DNA of 64,000 bases, from NCBI GenBank assembly GCA_026196775.1, contig JAPHUD010000012.1, positions 62,001-126,000 on the forward strand. Direction: 5' to 3'. The notes under the pieces are model-generated. The model ran no database searches. It was given only the letters and a program-made list of their open reading frames with translations, and was not told where the DNA came from. Shown here piece by piece: positions 1 to 7,755 of this stretch. A program made the translations under genes and the position numbers. The DNA comes from Flavobacteriales bacterium (lineage in GTDB: Bacteria > Bacteroidota > Bacteroidia > Flavobacteriales_E > Vicingaceae). How positions within the stretch are numbered: the stretch's first letter is position 1; each line of letters begins with the position of its first letter.

Positions 1-834
1 AAACATCATAATTTAGATACTATTCATGATATATGGCCAAATTTACGGGTTTTCACTTCAGGAGGTGTTGCATTTGGTCCTTACGAAAAGAGCTTTAATA
101 AGCTTTTAGGGAAACCTATTTTGGTGTTAGATACCTATTTAGCATCTGAGGGGTTTTTAGCATTTCAGGAGCGACCTGATACTAAAGCAATGAAATTAAT
201 AACAGACAATGGTATTTACTTTGAGTTTGTTCCCTTTAAACCGGAATACATCAATCAAGATGGGTCTATTGTGAGCGATGCTCCAAGTTTAACCATAGCA
301 GATGTTGAGTTAAACCAAGATTATATATTGATTATATCAACAGTAAGTGGTGCATGGCGTTACTTAATTGGAGATACCATTGCTTTTACAAATATTGAAA
401 GAGCTGAAATTATTATAACAGGAAGGACTAAGTTTTTTCTTAATACAGTAGGCTCACAACTTTCTGTAAATAAGCTAGATAGTGCTATAAAGCATGTAGA
501 AGAAAAATTAGATGTGAGCATAACGGAATATACTATTTGTGCAAAACGATTTGGTGAAGATTTTTATCATTCTTGGTACTTAGGTTCCGACCAAATGGAT
601 ACTGATAATGATAAAATAGCGGAATTGATAGATGCTTATTTATCTGAGGCGAACAAAAACTATAGTGTTGCACGATCTAAAGCATTGGCAGGTGTAAAGG
701 TTAATGTTGTCTCTCCAAAAGTTTTTCATGAGTGGAGTAATGCGAATAAGAAAAAAGGCGGACAGGTAAAAATGGAGCGTGTTATGAGTGAAGATAAATT
801 TGAAGAGTGGGAAACATTTGTGAAGAACAATTAA
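1..834 (+). CDS. GH3-family protein (auxin-responsive GH3-like), C-terminal part, truncated by the window start
   Basis: The reading frame is open from base 1, so the 5' end lies outside the window; 277 residues are visible. The visible part contains TSGGVAFGPYEKSF, the ACT-like stretch with GAWRYLIGDTI, and IIITGRTKFFLNTVG. These match the C-terminal half of the GH3 acyl-adenylate family. In plants GH3 enzymes conjugate amino acids to acyl hormones; the bacterial substrate is unknown, and bacterial members are common in Bacteroidota. The N-terminal ATP-binding motifs are not visible, so activity cannot be judged. The stop codon is one base from the stop codon of the convergent metallopeptidase gene. 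The family assignment is firm; the function is inferred only as acyl activation or amidation. Confidence 0.85.
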   Translation, partial: KHHNLDTIHDIWPNLRVFTSGGVAFGPYEKSFNKLLGKPILVLDTYLASEGFLAFQERPDTKAMKLITDNGIYFEFVPFKPEYINQDGSIVSDAPSLTIADVELNQDYILIISTVSGAWRYLIGDTIAFTNIERAEIIITGRTKFFLNTVGSQLSVNKLDSAIKHVEEKLDVSITEYTICAKRFGEDFYHSWYLGSDQMDTDNDKIAELIDAYLSEANKNYSVARSKALAGVKVNVVSPKVFHEWSNANKKKGGQVKMERVMSEDKFEEWETFVKNN

Positions 835-835
835 C

Positions 836-1396
836 TTAGCTATCGCTGTCGTTTTCTGCTACAATATTCATAATCTCCTCAGGAGATAAATAGAATTTTT
901 TCATTCGTAATTTGTACTTATCATCTATATCTGCGTGATTAAGAATAAAGTTTTTTGTTTCTAAAATATACTCTCCCATTCCCCTCTTAACGGCATACGT
1001 ATCTGCCATACGCTCTGCTTCTACAATATGATTTTCTAATAATAAATAACGTATTCCAAACCAAACTAAATTTAAACTACTCCTGTGTTGATAGTCTATA
1101 ATGTGTCCTAATTCATGACCAAACCAGCCAATTAACACATCTGAGGGTAAATCTTTAGTTTTAAACTTTCTATCTGAAATTTTAAATGTTTTACTGATGT
1201 AAATATAATATTTCCGATGTTTTTTACTTTTAAGTAAGCTACCAAAATCAGGTTGTGCCTGCATAGTAGATTTTTTTATATCTTCTTTAAACTTAATTTC
1301 TATAGGTGTTTTATTTAATTCAGGATAATAAGAAAATGCTTTATTAATTTCTTTAGATAACATTTCAGGGAAAATATGTTTTATTGATGTACTCAT
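836..1396 (-). CDS. putative zinc metallopeptidase (HELGH motif)
   Basis: This 186-residue protein has GWFGHELGHIIDY, with an HExxH zinc site at about residues 94-98, and VEAERMADTYAVKRG at about 125-139, whose acidic residues could supply the third ligand. The layout resembles small M48- or SprT-like peptidase domains. There is no signal peptide, but a hydrophobic stretch (LVWFGIRYLLL) lies between the two motifs. It converges on the GH3 gene with one base between stop codons. Its upstream side opens onto the accessory cassette region. The substrate is unknown. Zinc binding is well supported by motif; peptidase activity is inferred. Confidence 0.7.
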   Translation of the reverse strand: MSTSIKHIFPEMLSKEINKAFSYYPELNKTPIEIKFKEDIKKSTMQAQPDFGSLLKSKKHRKYYIYISKTFKISDRKFKTKDLPSDVLIGWFGHELGHIIDYQHRSSLNLVWFGIRYLLLENHIVEAERMADTYAVKRGMGEYILETKNFILNHADIDDKYKLRMKKFYLSPEEIMNIVAENDSDS

Positions 1397-1699
1397 GTAA
1401 ATCTCGCTTTTTGGTGTAGTCCTAAATTTAACCTTTTTTTATAGCATTTCAAAATTAGAGCAAACTTTATAGTTAATTTATGAAGAAATTAATGATAACA
1501 CAGTATGAGTTGCAGAGGTGAGGTTTTAAAATACTCCCACCTACTTTTATGAAGCTATTGGCTTGATTTGTAAAAAAATGTATATTTACAAAATAAAAAT
1601 AAGCACACCAAAAAGTGTACATATACAACAACATTGTGTTAGACATGTACACCAAAGGTATACATATATACAAGTTAGGCATTAATATTGAAAAACTGA
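1397..1699. other. 303-bp intergenic region with no gene; left edge of the accessory island
   Basis: The left 40 bases are the leader of the - strand metallopeptidase gene. The rest contains the tract CCCACCTACTTTT, which recurs as CTCACCTACTTTT after the DUF4062 gene. It also holds a possible + strand promoter around TATATTTA at about 1581 and a run of inverted repeats at 1615-1680. Two open frames here are not credible genes: they lack family resemblance and overlap the repeats. Confidence 0.5.
1615..1680. repeat. inverted-repeat cluster upstream of the DUF4062 gene
   Basis: GTGTACAT at 1615-1622 is perfectly repeated in inverted form as ATGTACAC at 1645-1652, with a 22-base loop. The loop itself contains AACATTGTGTT, a 4-bp stem. 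GTATACATATATAC, an imperfect palindrome, follows, and the cluster ends in GTTAGGC at 1674-1680. It sits 20 bases before the DUF4062 start codon. It could be an operator, a cruciform, or a cassette recombination site. GTTAGGC fits the GTTRRRY core of integron sites, but a seven-base match is weak evidence. Confidence 0.5.
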
Positions 1700-2737
1700 A
1701 TGGAAGTAAAACATCAAGTATTCGTAAGTTCAACTTACAAAGATTTAGTAGAGGAAAGGCAAGAAGTTATGCAAGCTCTATTGGAATTAGATTGTATACC
1801 TGTTGGAATGGAATTATTTCCAGCTGCGGACGATGACCAATGGACTCTAATTAAAGGTTTGATTGATGACTGCGATTACTACATCCTAATTGTTGGTGGT
1901 AGATATGGTTCAGTAAATCCAGAAGGTGTAAGCTATACGCAAATGGAATATCAATATGCAATAGAACAAGGAATTCCAGTAATTTCTTTTTTGCATAAAA
2001 ACCCTGAAAATATTCCAGTAGGTAAATCAGAAATTGAAAAAGCTCTAAAAAAGAAGTTGGAAGATTTCAAGAAAATAGTTCAACAAAAAATGTGTAAATA
2101 CTATGAGAGCCCAATTGAATTAGGTTCTATCGTAAGTAGAAGCTTGGTACGATTAATTAAAGACAAACCACAACCAGGTTGGGTTAAAGCCACTTACCTT
2201 CCATCTGAAGATAGCACGAAAGAGATATTAGAATTAACCAAACAAGTAGAAAATTTAAAATTAGAATTAGAAAAATCTAAAACTAAAGCACCTGAAGGAA
2301 CAGAGTTACTAAGTCAAGGAGATGATAAAATAGAAGTTAATTTCACCTTTAAGGCACGAGGAGATTGGAGAATTGGAGATAAAAGCTACTCAGTAAGTAC
2401 TGAATTAAGTTGGAATGAAATTTTTGGAGAAATTAGTCCGCTAATGATTGATGAAACTTCTGAAAGACCAATAAGGGTTAAACTCAACGAGCTAGTCAGA
2501 AATAAAACTTTTAAAGAGTTATCTAAAAAAGTAAAAAAAGACGAAAGAGTACCAACCGAATTTAGTATCGAAGACACAGATTATCAGACGATAAAAATCC
2601 AATTGAGAGCACTAAACTTAATGACAGAGAGCATTAGAAAAAGAGGTGTTAGAGATACCGCAACGTATTGGACATTAACGCCATATGGTGATACTGTAAT
2701 GACAAGATTGAGAGCGATAAAACGAAAACCAAAATAA
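1700..2737 (+). CDS. DUF4062-domain protein, probable TIR-like conflict/defence component
   Basis: This is a 345-residue protein. Residues about 5-100 form a DUF4062 domain: HQVFVSSTYKDLVEERQEV at the start, then CDYYILIVGGRYGS and SYTQMEYQYAIEQGIPVISF. This domain has a TIR/flavodoxin-like fold and is often the N-terminal module of bacterial STAND/NLR-like proteins and other immune proteins. A charged coiled coil follows at about residues 170-200 (LELTKQVENLKLELEKSK). A C-terminal region of about 140 residues ends in a stretch with winged-helix character (IKIQLRALNLM and YWTLTPYGDTV). There is no NTPase module, so it is a small stand-alone version. It is the first gene of the accessory island and lies between conserved housekeeping genes, which suggests horizontal acquisition. 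The domain call is firm; the defence role is inferred. Confidence 0.8.
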   Translation: MEVKHQVFVSSTYKDLVEERQEVMQALLELDCIPVGMELFPAADDDQWTLIKGLIDDCDYYILIVGGRYGSVNPEGVSYTQMEYQYAIEQGIPVISFLHKNPENIPVGKSEIEKALKKKLEDFKKIVQQKMCKYYESPIELGSIVSRSLVRLIKDKPQPGWVKATYLPSEDSTKEILELTKQVENLKLELEKSKTKAPEGTELLSQGDDKIEVNFTFKARGDWRIGDKSYSVSTELSWNEIFGEISPLMIDETSERPIRVKLNELVRNKTFKELSKKVKKDERVPTEFSIEDTDYQTIKIQLRALNLMTESIRKRGVRDTATYWTLTPYGDTVMTRLRAIKRKPK

Positions 2738-2749
2738 ATACTAATTCCA

Positions 2750-2893
2750 ACAATGGCTATAAGTAATTGCTTGTTCTCACCTACTTTTGAAAATCCTTAC
2801 GGATTTTCAGTTTGGTGTATACCTGTCTGCCGGCAGGCTTGCACAATTAAGTGCTAAACCACGCAACTACTCATAGTTGAGACCGTTTTGTGT
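2750..2893. repeat. large imperfect hairpin spacer, copy A (cassette-junction-like)
   Basis: The spacer after the DUF4062 gene folds back on itself. The left arm GGCTATAAGTAATTGCTTG (about 2755-2773) pairs with a right arm around GCAACTACTCATAG (2863-2876), allowing wobble. Inside are a 9-bp stem, TGAAAATCC (2788-2796) with GGATTTTCA (2801-2809); CACC (2778-2781) with GGTG (2814-2817); and the GC-rich palindrome CTGCCGGCAG (2827-2836). Bases 2846-2876 recur almost unchanged at 4301-4330. The layout, a gene followed by a folding spacer, resembles gene-cassette recombination sites. Confidence 0.6.
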
Positions 2894-2918
2894 AATTCTT
2901 ATTAAATAAATATAAAAT

Positions 2919-3545
2919 ATGAAAAAGCTATCTTCTCTTAATTTATTAATTTTTTTCACATCCCTTTCTCTATTTTTTTCTTGTAATAATGTTGAAAAAA
3001 AAAGTATTCTAAATGAAGATTTTGATTCCAATACAAAAGGATGGATTCAAGAAGATACTGACTTTCACAAAATAGAAATTAAAGACGGTTACTATTTTAT
3101 TCAGAGTAAAGATTCTGCATATGGCAGAACAAGTACTCGTTCTTTAGACAGGTCTTATCTCTATAGCTTGCCTGAAAAATATAGTATAAATACATCTATA
3201 GAGATCATCCAATCAGATTTAGACACAGCATTTTGTGGTTTAATCCTTGAAAGTTCTTCTTTTGAATACGAATTCCGTTTTTTTAACACAGGAAAAGTAA
3301 CTGTCGAACAATATAGTTATGTCACAAAAAAATGGGCTACTTATGATAAAGTTAAGTCATTAGAAAGTGAGAAAAAAGTTAAAAAATTTGATGTTGAAAT
3401 TAAAGTAGACGGTTGGTTTTTTGACCTTTATGTAAACAAAAAGAAACTTGTCAGAGGAAAGATGGGGGCAAAAAATTGGGATAGATTGGCTCCCTACGCA
3501 GGTAAGTTTACTTCAATAAAAGTAGATTATTTACGTATAAATTAA
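2919..3545 (+). CDS. orphan lipoprotein in the accessory island
   Basis: This 208-residue protein has a lipoprotein signal peptide with lipobox LFFSC, which puts the acylated cysteine at residue 22. The mature part starts with a polar linker. It then reads like a single beta-sandwich: EDFDSNTKGWIQED, then alternating strands, and a GAKNWDRLAPYAGKFTSIKVDYLRI ending split around charged turns. The opening phrase, deed-to-strand spacing and ending recall concanavalin/laminin-G-like sandwiches such as DUF1080 proteins, but I do not recognise a specific family. It follows spacer A and precedes a membrane protein gene on the same strand. The promoter is not evident. Lipoprotein status is firm; the function is unknown. 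Confidence 0.65.
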   Translation: MKKLSSLNLLIFFTSLSLFFSCNNVEKKSILNEDFDSNTKGWIQEDTDFHKIEIKDGYYFIQSKDSAYGRTSTRSLDRSYLYSLPEKYSINTSIEIIQSDLDTAFCGLILESSSFEYEFRFFNTGKVTVEQYSYVTKKWATYDKVKSLESEKKVKKFDVEIKVDGWFFDLYVNKKKLVRGKMGAKNWDRLAPYAGKFTSIKVDYLRIN

Positions 3546-3677
3546 AAACAAAATACAAAGTTTTGGCTCAGTGCGTACCTGAGAGTTTATCCCTCTCTAT
3601 TCTTAGTATGAAGCTAGGCAAGAACAAAAGAAACTAGGAGTTTTAATAAAAAACTAAACATCTAAAAATAAAATACC

Positions 3678-4274
3678 ATGACAGAAAAATTTTTAAAAGC
3701 AAAACATTGGCAATTATTCCTTTTGACTTTTGGAATACCTATGGGTTTTCAATTTATTATGATGGGGTCAATGATATCGAACATAGGAACAAGTACAAAT
3801 TCTGACCCAACAATCATGTTTAACTATATGAAACTCTTCCCGATAATAATGCTAGTTTTTATGGGAATATTTTTTGGTTGGTTTTGGTCTGTCGCAATTG
3901 GGCTCCAAAGCAAAGTTCCTGAAAGTGTAAAAATGAAAGTTAAGAAATTTAAAGTATTCTTTTTTATACCTATGGTTTATATGCTTTTAATCACGCTTTT
4001 TATGTTAATCTCAATGAATGGATTAATGACAAACGGAACAGAACCAAGTGGTGCTCTAATAGGCATTTTATTTACCATAATTGTTCCTTTACACTTATTC
4101 TCAATGTTCTGTATATTTTACTCTTTGTATTTTGTTGCAAAGACTTTTAAAACGGTTGAATTACAGCGAGAAGTAAGTTTTTCTGATTTCGTTGGAGAAT
4201 TCTTTTTGATTTGGTTTTATCCAATTGGAATATGGTTTATACAACCAAAGATTAATAAAATGATAGAAAAATAA
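3678..4274 (+). CDS. orphan integral membrane protein in the accessory island
   Basis: This 198-residue protein has about five hydrophobic segments (near residues 12-34, 50-72, 92-112, 122-155 and 172-190). Basic loops (KVPESVKMKVKKFK) lie between the second and third. I recognise no catalytic motif. The C-terminal FVGEFFLIWFYPIGIWFIQ is distinctive and could be used for family searches. It lies between two island spacers, 132 bases after the lipoprotein gene. The spacer before it has no close copy elsewhere in the window. It is an unnamed membrane protein; transport or sensing roles would be guesses. Confidence 0.6.
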   Translation: MTEKFLKAKHWQLFLLTFGIPMGFQFIMMGSMISNIGTSTNSDPTIMFNYMKLFPIIMLVFMGIFFGWFWSVAIGLQSKVPESVKMKVKKFKVFFFIPMVYMLLITLFMLISMNGLMTNGTEPSGALIGILFTIIVPLHLFSMFCIFYSLYFVAKTFKTVELQREVSFSDFVGEFFLIWFYPIGIWFIQPKINKMIEK

Positions 4275-4291
4275 GTATCGTTATGCTAACC

Positions 4292-4347
4292 GTGTATAAG
4301 ATTAAGTGCTAGCCCACGAACTACTCATAGCCAAACCCGTTATATAC
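4292..4347. repeat. cassette-junction-like spacer, compact copy B
   Basis: Bases 4301-4330 match 2846-2876 of spacer A except for two substitutions and one base missing. The outer arms GTGTATAA (4292-4299) and TTATATAC (4340-4347) are inverted repeats with one wobble pair. Just outside lie CTAAC on the left and ACAAC on the right. Relative to copy A the left arm and inner stems are missing, so B is a short version of the same element. It follows a membrane-protein gene and precedes another. Confidence 0.6.
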
Positions 4348-4370
4348 AACTGAAGTAGTTGACAAGCATT

Positions 4371-4754
4371 ATGGAAAAGAAGAAACTTGAATTTTTAAAA
4401 GCACCTATAATGGCTATTGTTATAGTTGCTCGATTGATGCCTGGAATACCAACATACAATAATCGATTCATGTTCTTTATTGCAGTTATCTTACCATTTA
4501 TTCCAATATTCAAATTCGCAGAAAAATTTGAAAATAAAACTATGTTAATAGCTGTTTTTTCCTATTTTTTATTCTACTTAATTTCAAACATCCTACTAAT
4601 TCAGGGTATTAAAAAAATCGGAAAACAATGGAGTACAGAAGAATATAACTCATTAAAGCCTGATCAAATAACTTTTCCATTTATTTTTGTTCTACTTGTG
4701 AACACTGGAATGCACTTTACATTATTTTACTTATTATCGACATGTTTGATTTAA
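4371..4754 (+). CDS. orphan small membrane protein in the accessory island
   Basis: This 127-residue protein has about four hydrophobic stretches (near residues 12-24, 30-48, 58-78 and 100-125). I chose the ATG at 4371 (MEKKKLEFLK) over a TTG four codons upstream. No family is recognised. It is the last gene of the island. The - strand miaA gene ends 70 bases downstream, so the two converge. Function unknown. Confidence 0.55.
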   Translation: MEKKKLEFLKAPIMAIVIVARLMPGIPTYNNRFMFFIAVILPFIPIFKFAEKFENKTMLIAVFSYFLFYLISNILLIQGIKKIGKQWSTEEYNSLKPDQITFPFIFVLLVNTGMHFTLFYLLSTCLI

Positions 4755-4824
4755 TAATGAAATGCATTTAACATTGCCTATTTTTCATGCCGAAAAGTAT
4801 TATATTCGAGAATTGGCACAACCG

Positions 4825-5736
4825 TTACTCCACCCTCTCCTCAATCAATTGTATTATTTCCGCTTGTTGTTCGGGTTGGAACCAAAGGTAATCGTTATCG
4901 TTTCTTTTAAACCAAGCTATTTGTCTTTTTGCATACCTGCGGGTGTTGGTTTTTATTTTTTCTACAGCTGCTGCCAAGGTAGTTTCTTCTTCAAAATAGG
5001 CAAATAACTCTCTGTAACCAACTGTTTTTAACGCTACCTTGTCTTTGTAAGGATGTACTTTTTTGGCTTCTTCCAACAAGCCTTCTTGCATCATGATGTC
5101 CACTCGCTGGTTAATTCGCTCATTTAACACTTCTTTTGGTCGGTTTAAGGCTATTTTAATGGTGTTAAATGCTCTTGGGTTCTTCTTGCCTTTGCGTAGT
5201 GAAGAATATTTCTGCTTACTCAGCATACAGACTTCTATTGCTCTAAACAAGCGTTTAGTGTTGGCTAAATCTATTTCATTATAGAAATCTTCATCAAGCT
5301 GTTTTAGTTTTTCTTGAAGCAATTCTATACCGTACTTATCTTTAAGGGCTTCCAGTTCTTTTCTAAGTTGTTTGTTTCCTTCGGGCAAATCATCATCAAA
5401 GCCATCACAAACGGCATCAATGTATAATCCGGAGCCTCCGGTAAGAATAACTACCTCATTATCTTTAAAAAGCTGATCGAGCAACTGCAACACTTGCTGC
5501 TCGTAATCGTTTACATTTATTTCATCATGAATGGAATGAGAATCGACAAAGTAGTGCTTCACTCCTTTCATTTCTTCGGGAGTAGGCTTGGCTGTGCCAA
5601 TGGCTATTTCTTTATAAAATTGTCGTGAATCGGCAGAAATTACCGCTGTACGGAAATGTTGTGCAAGTTTTACTGCTAACGCTGTTTTCCCAACAGCCGT
5701 AGGTCCTGCAATAACCACTAAATATTTGGAATTCAT
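4825..5736 (-). CDS. miaA: tRNA dimethylallyltransferase MiaA
   Basis: MiaA transfers a dimethylallyl group from DMAPP to N6 of A37 in tRNAs that read codons starting with U. The 303-residue protein has the usual length. The P-loop GPTAVGKT lies near residues 11-18, followed by ISADSRQFYKEIAIGTAKP and ILTGGSGLYIDAV, then the basic helix RQIAWFKRN near the C-terminus, as in the family. It is the last gene of a long leftward run, seven bases after the stop of the PRiA4_ORF3-like gene, and so probably co-transcribed with cca. This puts two tRNA maturation enzymes in one operon. Confidence 0.96.
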   Translation of the reverse strand: MNSKYLVVIAGPTAVGKTALAVKLAQHFRTAVISADSRQFYKEIAIGTAKPTPEEMKGVKHYFVDSHSIHDEINVNDYEQQVLQLLDQLFKDNEVVILTGGSGLYIDAVCDGFDDDLPEGNKQLRKELEALKDKYGIELLQEKLKQLDEDFYNEIDLANTKRLFRAIEVCMLSKQKYSSLRKGKKNPRAFNTIKIALNRPKEVLNERINQRVDIMMQEGLLEEAKKVHPYKDKVALKTVGYRELFAYFEEETTLAAAVEKIKTNTRRYAKRQIAWFKRNDNDYLWFQPEQQAEIIQLIEERVE

Positions 5737-5742
5737 TTTTAT

Positions 5743-6297
5743 TTATTGGTAGTCATCAAAATCATCAAACCCTTCAAAAATATCATCATTAAAAGGTTCT
5801 TCGGTATTTTTCAAACTGTCTTCATCCAATCCTTCAGCTTTCAATATTTCATTCATGATTTCTTCATCAGAAAGCACACTATTTCTGGTATTTTGGTTAG
5901 GGGCAGCACCTTCACTATAAACCAATTGAGGAAACTCACCTTCTTTTTCTTTCACCGAAATTTCTATCAATTCAATAAAGAAATTCCACATGTTTAAAAA
6001 GTCGTAGGTATACAATAAATGTCCGCCAACACAATTAATGATAGATTTTATTGGGGTATCACTCATTTGCAATACTTTTTCCTCATCAGACATGCTCATG
6101 TCAAACAATGAAATTTCCTGACCTTTATTCCAATCGTAATCGCTTAAATAAAAAGAAGCCATTTGTTCGTTATCAAAACCAAATGCTTTTAAAATAGATT
6201 GGTGAAATGCTTCAAAGTTTTGGTCACTCTTAATCTCAATGTCTCTAAAAACTTGTTTTTCTCCTTCAATCAGAACTCTAAACTTATAAATGCTCAT
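5743..6297 (-). CDS. PRiA4_ORF3-like (IS1096 passenger TnpR-like) domain protein
   Basis: This is a 184-residue soluble protein. Residues 1-110 resemble the plasmid pRiA4b ORF-3-like domain: YKFRVLIEGEKQVFRDIEI, FHQSILKAFGFDN, MASFYLSDYDWNKGQEI, then LLYTYDFLNMWNFFIEL. The tail, about residues 140-184, is rich in Glu and Asp. Database names such as TnpR passenger come from one plasmid and one IS; nothing here points to a transposon. It sits between cca and miaA with gaps of 22 and 6 bases, consistent with a role tied to RNA metabolism, which is inference from position only. Confidence 0.7.
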   Translation of the reverse strand: MSIYKFRVLIEGEKQVFRDIEIKSDQNFEAFHQSILKAFGFDNEQMASFYLSDYDWNKGQEISLFDMSMSDEEKVLQMSDTPIKSIINCVGGHLLYTYDFLNMWNFFIELIEISVKEKEGEFPQLVYSEGAAPNQNTRNSVLSDEEIMNEILKAEGLDEDSLKNTEEPFNDDIFEGFDDFDDYQ

Positions 6298-6319
6298 TGC
6301 TGTAATAGTTTTTGGGGTT

Positions 6320-7753
6320 TTATAGGGTTTTTAAATTTAATTCTTTTCCTTTTTGAAGCATTAGCTGATAAGCTGCTTCGTAGTTATTTTCTATATCGCC
6401 TTCTAAAATGGCTTCTTTTATGGCTTCTTTAATAATGCCTATTTCTCTGCAAGGCTTCAAATTAAAGGTTTCCATAATCAATTCACCTGTTATGGGTGGT
6501 TGCCAATTTCTTAGCTGATCTTTTTCTTCAACTTCTTTTAGTTTTTCTTTAACTAATTCAAAGTTAGCCAAATATTTTAAGACTTTTTGCTTATTCTTGG
6601 AAGTAATATCTGCATTACACAAAGTCATTAAATCATCAATATCTTCTCCCGCCTCAAACAACAACCTTCTAACAGCACTATCGCTAACGGTTTCTTTTAC
6701 TAAAGCTATTGGTCTGAGGTGGAGTCTCACCAACTTCTGAACATATTTCATTTTAGCATCTAACGGAAGTTTTAAGGCTTTAAAGATTTTAGGAACCATC
6801 TTAGCTCCTTTGTCTTCGTGTCCGTGGAAGGTCCACCCTACTTCTTTGTCAAATCGTTTGGTTGCCGGCTTGGCAATATCGTGCAAAATAGCAGCCCATC
6901 TCAGCCACAAGTTATCGGTATTGGGTGCAATGTTATCCAATACCTGAATGGTGTGGTAAAAATTATCTTTATGGGCTTTGCCATTAATTACCTCTACTCC
7001 TTTCAGGTTATCCATTTCCGGGAAAATGATTGCCAACAACCCTGTATCAAACAACAACTCAAAACCTACAGATGGCTTTTTGGTGAGAATAATTTTATTC
7101 AGCTCATCAATAATTCTTTCTTGAGAAACAATTTTAATGCGTTCTTTATTCTTAGCGATGGATTGCAAGGAAGTTTCTTCTATAATAAAATGCAGTTGAG
7201 CAGCAAAACGTATGGCCCGCATCATTCTTAAAGGGTCGTCTGAGTAAGTAATATCAGGATCTAAAGGTGTTACAATGCGTTTGTTTTTTAAATCATCAAT
7301 GCCATTAAACGGATCAATCAATTCTCCGTAATTGGCTTCATTTAAGCTGATGGCTAAGGCATTAATGGTAAAATCTCTTCTGTTTTGGTCATCTTGCAAG
7401 GTGCCATCTTCCACTATAGGTTTTCTGGAGTTTCTCTGGTAAGATTCTTTTCTTGCTCCAACAAATTCTACTTCGTAATCTTTGTACTGCAACATGGCTG
7501 TTCCAAAGTTTTTAAAGACAGTTACCTTGGTAGCGTTTCCTATCAATTCAGCTACTTTTTCAGCTAAGGCTATTCCAGAACCTTTACAAACAATATCGAT
7601 GTCTTTACAAGGTCGGTTTAACAAAAAATCTCTAACAAAACCGCCTATCACATAGCTTTCTACCCCTATTTCTGCTGAGGCTTTTTTTATCACTTCAAAA
7701 ACCTGATGGTCTAGTAATTTTTTTATTGATTCGATACTTCTACTTGCTGTCAT
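6320..7753 (-). CDS. cca: CCA tRNA nucleotidyltransferase / poly(A) polymerase family with HD domain
   Basis: This is a 477-residue class II nucleotidyltransferase. [19 protein letters not shown] (about residues 37-55) holds the DxD metal site. [11 protein letters not shown] and [16 protein letters not shown] follow. HD-domain motifs are [13 protein letters not shown] and [10 protein letters not shown]. The protein should add or repair the 3' CCA of tRNAs, and the HD domain suggests phosphohydrolase activity. Whether it adds CCA, or only C or A, cannot be told from motifs. It is two bases from the DUF5683 gene stop and shares an operon with miaA. Confidence 0.92.
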   Translation of the reverse strand: MTASRSIESIKKLLDHQVFEVIKKASAEIGVESYVIGGFVRDFLLNRPCKDIDIVCKGSGIALAEKVAELIGNATKVTVFKNFGTAMLQYKDYEVEFVGARKESYQRNSRKPIVEDGTLQDDQNRRDFTINALAISLNEANYGELIDPFNGIDDLKNKRIVTPLDPDITYSDDPLRMMRAIRFAAQLHFIIEETSLQSIAKNKERIKIVSQERIIDELNKIILTKKPSVGFELLFDTGLLAIIFPEMDNLKGVEVINGKAHKDNFYHTIQVLDNIAPNTDNLWLRWAAILHDIAKPATKRFDKEVGWTFHGHEDKGAKMVPKIFKALKLPLDAKMKYVQKLVRLHLRPIALVKETVSDSAVRRLLFEAGEDIDDLMTLCNADITSKNKQKVLKYLANFELVKEKLKEVEEKDQLRNWQPPITGELIMETFNLKPCREIGIIKEAIKEAILEGDIENNYEAAYQLMLQKGKELNLKTL

Positions 7754-7755
7754 TA

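Noticed and set aside
1473-1836. Two overlapping open frames on opposite strands in the spacer before the DUF4062 gene
   Set aside because: Both consist of low-complexity AT-rich sequence with no family resemblance and run through the inverted repeats and into the DUF4062 gene.
2750-4350. A true integron with attC sites
   Set aside because: The ends do not match RYYYAAC and GTTRRRY, and there is no IntI-type integrase in the window. Only the general cassette layout is similar.
4762-5007. Open frame on the + strand after the last island gene
   Set aside because: It runs into the 3' part of miaA on the other strand and has no start context.
5743-6297. A mobile element, because of the family name TnpR passenger
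   Set aside because: No terminal inverted repeats or transposase; the gene is in a tight housekeeping operon.
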